Translations under genes and position numbers: made by a program
Notes under the pieces: model-generated
Database searches by the model: none
The model's input: only the letters and a program-made list of their open reading frames with translations
Told to the model about the DNA's origin: nothing
Shown: positions 62,439 to 64,000 of the stretch, in pieces
Position numbering within the stretch: the stretch's first letter is position 1
Layout: each line of letters starts with the position of its first letter
Assembly (NCBI GenBank): GCA_002483145.1
Contig: DLHJ01000001.1
Coordinates: 62,001 to 126,000 of the forward strand
Direction of reading: 5' to 3'
DNA: 64,000 nucleotides
Origin: Cellvibrio sp. UBA7671
GTDB taxonomy: Bacteria > Pseudomonadota > Gammaproteobacteria > Pseudomonadales > Cellvibrionaceae

Positions 62439-63269
62439 ATGACCGATTTATATGCCGTGTTCGGCAACCCGATTAACCACAGCAAGTCGCCCCATATCCA
62501 TCGCCAGTTTGCCGAGCAGACTGGCCAGGATATGCACTACACCAAACAACTCGTAAACGAAGGTGAGTTTGAAAAAAGCGCGCAAGAATTTTTTGCGCAG
62601 GGTGGCAAAGGTTTAAATATTACAGTGCCGTTTAAATTAAATGCATTCGACTTTGCGCAAAAACGTACGGCGCGTGCTGAGCGTGCTGGTGCGGTCAATA
62701 CGCTGGCGAAATTAAGTGATGGGACTATCCTCGGTGACAATACCGATGGCATCGGCATGATCCACGATATGCACAATCTCGGCTGGGAGCTGGAAGGCAA
62801 GCGCGTATTAATTCTCGGCGCGGGCGGCGCAGTGCGTGGCATTTTACAGCCGCTTCTGGAAGAAAAGCCGGCGCAAGTGGTAATCGCCAATCGCACGCAA
62901 AGCAAAGCGGAAGAATTGGCGAAAAATTTTCACGATCTCGGCGATGTGCTTGCAAAAACATTCGAACAATTGCACGGTGAAGTATTTGATTTGGTGATCA
63001 ATGGTACTTCGGCGAGTATGCAAGGTGAATTGCCACCACTCCCTGATACCTTACTCGCGACTAGCGCATGCTGTTACGACATGATGTACGGTCCGGAGCC
63101 AACGATATTTTTACGCTGGGCGAAAGAACGTGGTGCCGCACAGCTTGCCGATGGATTGGGCATGTTAATTGGCCAGGCCGCAGAAGCATTTTATTTGTGG
63201 CGACAAATTCGCCCGGAAGTGGTGCCGGTTATTACGGCGATGCGCCGCCAAATTGCCGAGAAAAAATAA
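62439..63269 (+). CDS. aroE: Shikimate dehydrogenase
   Basis: The 276-residue enzyme reduces 3-dehydroshikimate with NADPH in aromatic amino-acid synthesis. It shows the substrate-binding FGNPINHSKSPHIHRQFAEQT, the catalytic Lys in LNITVPFKLNAFDFA, GDNTDGIGM and the NADPH-binding VLILGAGGAVRGILQPL, and NRTQSKAEEL. Length is close to E. coli (272). It follows hemF by 66 bases. A strong hairpin lies after it. Confidence 0.97.
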   Translation: MTDLYAVFGNPINHSKSPHIHRQFAEQTGQDMHYTKQLVNEGEFEKSAQEFFAQGGKGLNITVPFKLNAFDFAQKRTARAERAGAVNTLAKLSDGTILGDNTDGIGMIHDMHNLGWELEGKRVLILGAGGAVRGILQPLLEEKPAQVVIANRTQSKAEELAKNFHDLGDVLAKTFEQLHGEVFDLVINGTSASMQGELPPLPDTLLATSACCYDMMYGPEPTIFLRWAKERGAAQLADGLGMLIGQAAEAFYLWRQIRPEVVPVITAMRRQIAEKK

Positions 63270-63279
63270 ACTCTACGAT

Positions 63280-63302
63280 GCGCCCAAACATGCTTTGGGC
63301 GC
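63280..63302 (+). terminator. Hairpin after aroE
   Basis: GCGCCCAAA (63280-63288), loop CATGC, TTTGGGCGC (63294-63302); perfect 9-base stem 11 bases after the aroE stop. No T-run is present, so it may only partially separate aroE from yqaA. Confidence 0.55.
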
Positions 63303-63334
63303 TACTTCTGTATTGATTATCCTGCCGTGGCGCT

Positions 63335-63766
63335 ATGATTTATCTTTCGTTATTTTTTACCGCGCTAATCGCCGCCACATTGTTTCCTCTCTCGTCTGAA
63401 GCGTTACTCGTCACACTTCTCTATCAACACTATTCGCCGCTATTGCTCTGGTTAGTTGCAACCAGCGGTAATACGCTTGGCTCCTGCATCAATTGGTACT
63501 TGGGAAAAGAATGTCTGCGTTGGCAGGAAAAAAAATGGTTTCCATTTAGACCGGAACAATTAGCACGTGCGCAACAACAATTTCAGCGCTATGGATTGCT
63601 TTCACTTTTGTTTGCTTGGGTGCCGGTTATTGGCGATCCACTCACTTTTTTTGCCGGTGTTATGCGCATTCGTTTTTGGCAGTTTTTGGTGTTGGTTGCG
63701 ATAGGGAAATCTCTGCGTTATGCGGCGATTATTGCTGCCGCATTAGGGTTAATAAATCAATTCTGA
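63335..63766 (+). CDS. yqaA: YqaA family (DedA-like) membrane protein
   Basis: This 143-residue inner-membrane protein has several hydrophobic segments and the YqaA/SNARE-associated (VTT/DedA-like) pattern: SSEALLVTLLYQHYSPLLLWLVATSGNTLGSCINWYLGKECLRW, then LLFAWVPVIGDPLTFFAGVMRIRFWQF. DedA relatives are lipid flippases or scramblases. Length equals E. coli YqaA (142). The stop overlaps the stop region of the convergent LysR gene by ten bases. Confidence 0.92.
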   Translation: MIYLSLFFTALIAATLFPLSSEALLVTLLYQHYSPLLLWLVATSGNTLGSCINWYLGKECLRWQEKKWFPFRPEQLARAQQQFQRYGLLSLLFAWVPVIGDPLTFFAGVMRIRFWQFLVLVAIGKSLRYAAIIAAALGLINQF

Positions 63767-64000
63767 ATAAACCATTCCGCACTGCAGCAAGCCTCCACAA
63801 ACCACTGCAACGCTTTCCCCGAATTGTTTTTGCGCCATGCGATATAGAGCGGAATATTCGGACGCGGTACAGCACAATTCAATTCGATTAGCTCACCTCG
63901 TAACAACTCTTGTTGAATCAAATGCTTTGGTAGAAATCCCACGCCAACGCCCATGACCTGCGCCTGAATTTTTGCAGTCACATTGGCGACGCGAATAATT
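63757..64000 (-). CDS. LysR-family regulator, C-terminal part only (5' end outside window)
   Basis: The minus-strand frame stays open to the end of the window and ends at the stop at 63757. The visible 80 or so residues (IRVANVTAKIQAQVMGVGVGFLPKHLIQQELLRGELIELN ... IPLYIAWRKNNSGKALQWFVEAC) match the end of a LysR substrate-binding domain, where GVGVGFLPKHL is typical. The HTH and start are not in the window. It is convergent with yqaA. Target unknown. Confidence 0.88.
   Translation of the reverse strand, partial: IIRVANVTAKIQAQVMGVGVGFLPKHLIQQELLRGELIELNCAVPRPNIPLYIAWRKNNSGKALQWFVEACCSAEWFIQN

Overview
The window looks like a chromosomal segment of a plant-polysaccharide-degrading gammaproteobacterium, most likely Cellvibrio or a close relative in the Cellvibrionaceae. 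The evidence is a set of secreted pectin- and cellulose-active enzymes (PL1 pectate lyase, PL11 rhamnogalacturonan lyase with CBM2, GH9 endoglucanase with a CBM6-like domain), the poly-serine linkers that separate their modules, and Pseudomonas-like housekeeping blocks. This assignment is inferred from protein features and gene order; no database search was made. No tRNA, rRNA, CRISPR array, insertion sequence or prophage was seen.

Layout. 0-2.5 kb: the start of ccoG, then a PACE-type efflux gene divergent from a LysR regulator, with LysR-type palindromes between them. 2.8-4.7 kb: secreted pectate lyase. 4.8-9.1 kb: a compact minus-strand operon (ATP-grasp ligase, SAM methyltransferase, PrpF-family isomerase, GNAT/FemAB-like acyltransferase) that resembles an undescribed small-molecule or surface-modification pathway. 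9.5-11.4 kb: YceI, cytochrome b561 and a YciA thioesterase. 11.7-16.5 kb: a Sec-exported Rhs/YD-repeat protein with a Cys/His-rich C-terminal tip and a small AT-rich gene behind it, a candidate toxin/immunity pair. 16.7-25.1 kb: a large lipoprotein, TRAP permeases dctM/dctQ without their binding protein, an M48 lipoprotein protease, a DUF4265-like gene, yaaA, and a SPFH / ribbon-helix-helix / DUF4177-like operon preceded by a perfect inverted repeat. 25.3-30.7 kb: PL11 lyase, ppk1 with a Pho-box-like promoter, and a small lipoprotein. 31-40 kb: a RoxA-like dihaem cytochrome, a serine hydrolase coupled to a CPBP membrane protease, a tiny exported protein with a sorting-signal-like tail, uvrD, and an orphan TRAP binding protein. 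40-43.3 kb: an AT-rich LTA-synthase-like phosphotransferase with a partner. 43.5-49.8 kb: gmk-rpoZ-spoT-ridA and an S9 peptidase. 49.9-53.8 kb: lpdA and the GH9 enzyme. 53.9-64 kb: trkA-rsmB-fmt-def facing lysM-dprA-tsaC-hemF-aroE-yqaA, ending in a cut LysR gene.

How it fits together. The trkA-to-aroE block and gmk-rpoZ-spoT are, from my knowledge of Pseudomonas, near-origin genes, so the window probably lies near oriC, with accessory carbohydrate, toxin and surface genes inserted between conserved blocks. The pectinases and the GH9 enzyme would break down cell-wall polymers outside the cell. TRAP transport could serve organic acid uptake. ppk1 and spoT tie the region to phosphate and starvation responses. 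The least explained parts are the ATP-grasp operon, the Rhs tip/small-gene pair, the SPFH operon with its palindrome and the 36.0 kb small exported protein.
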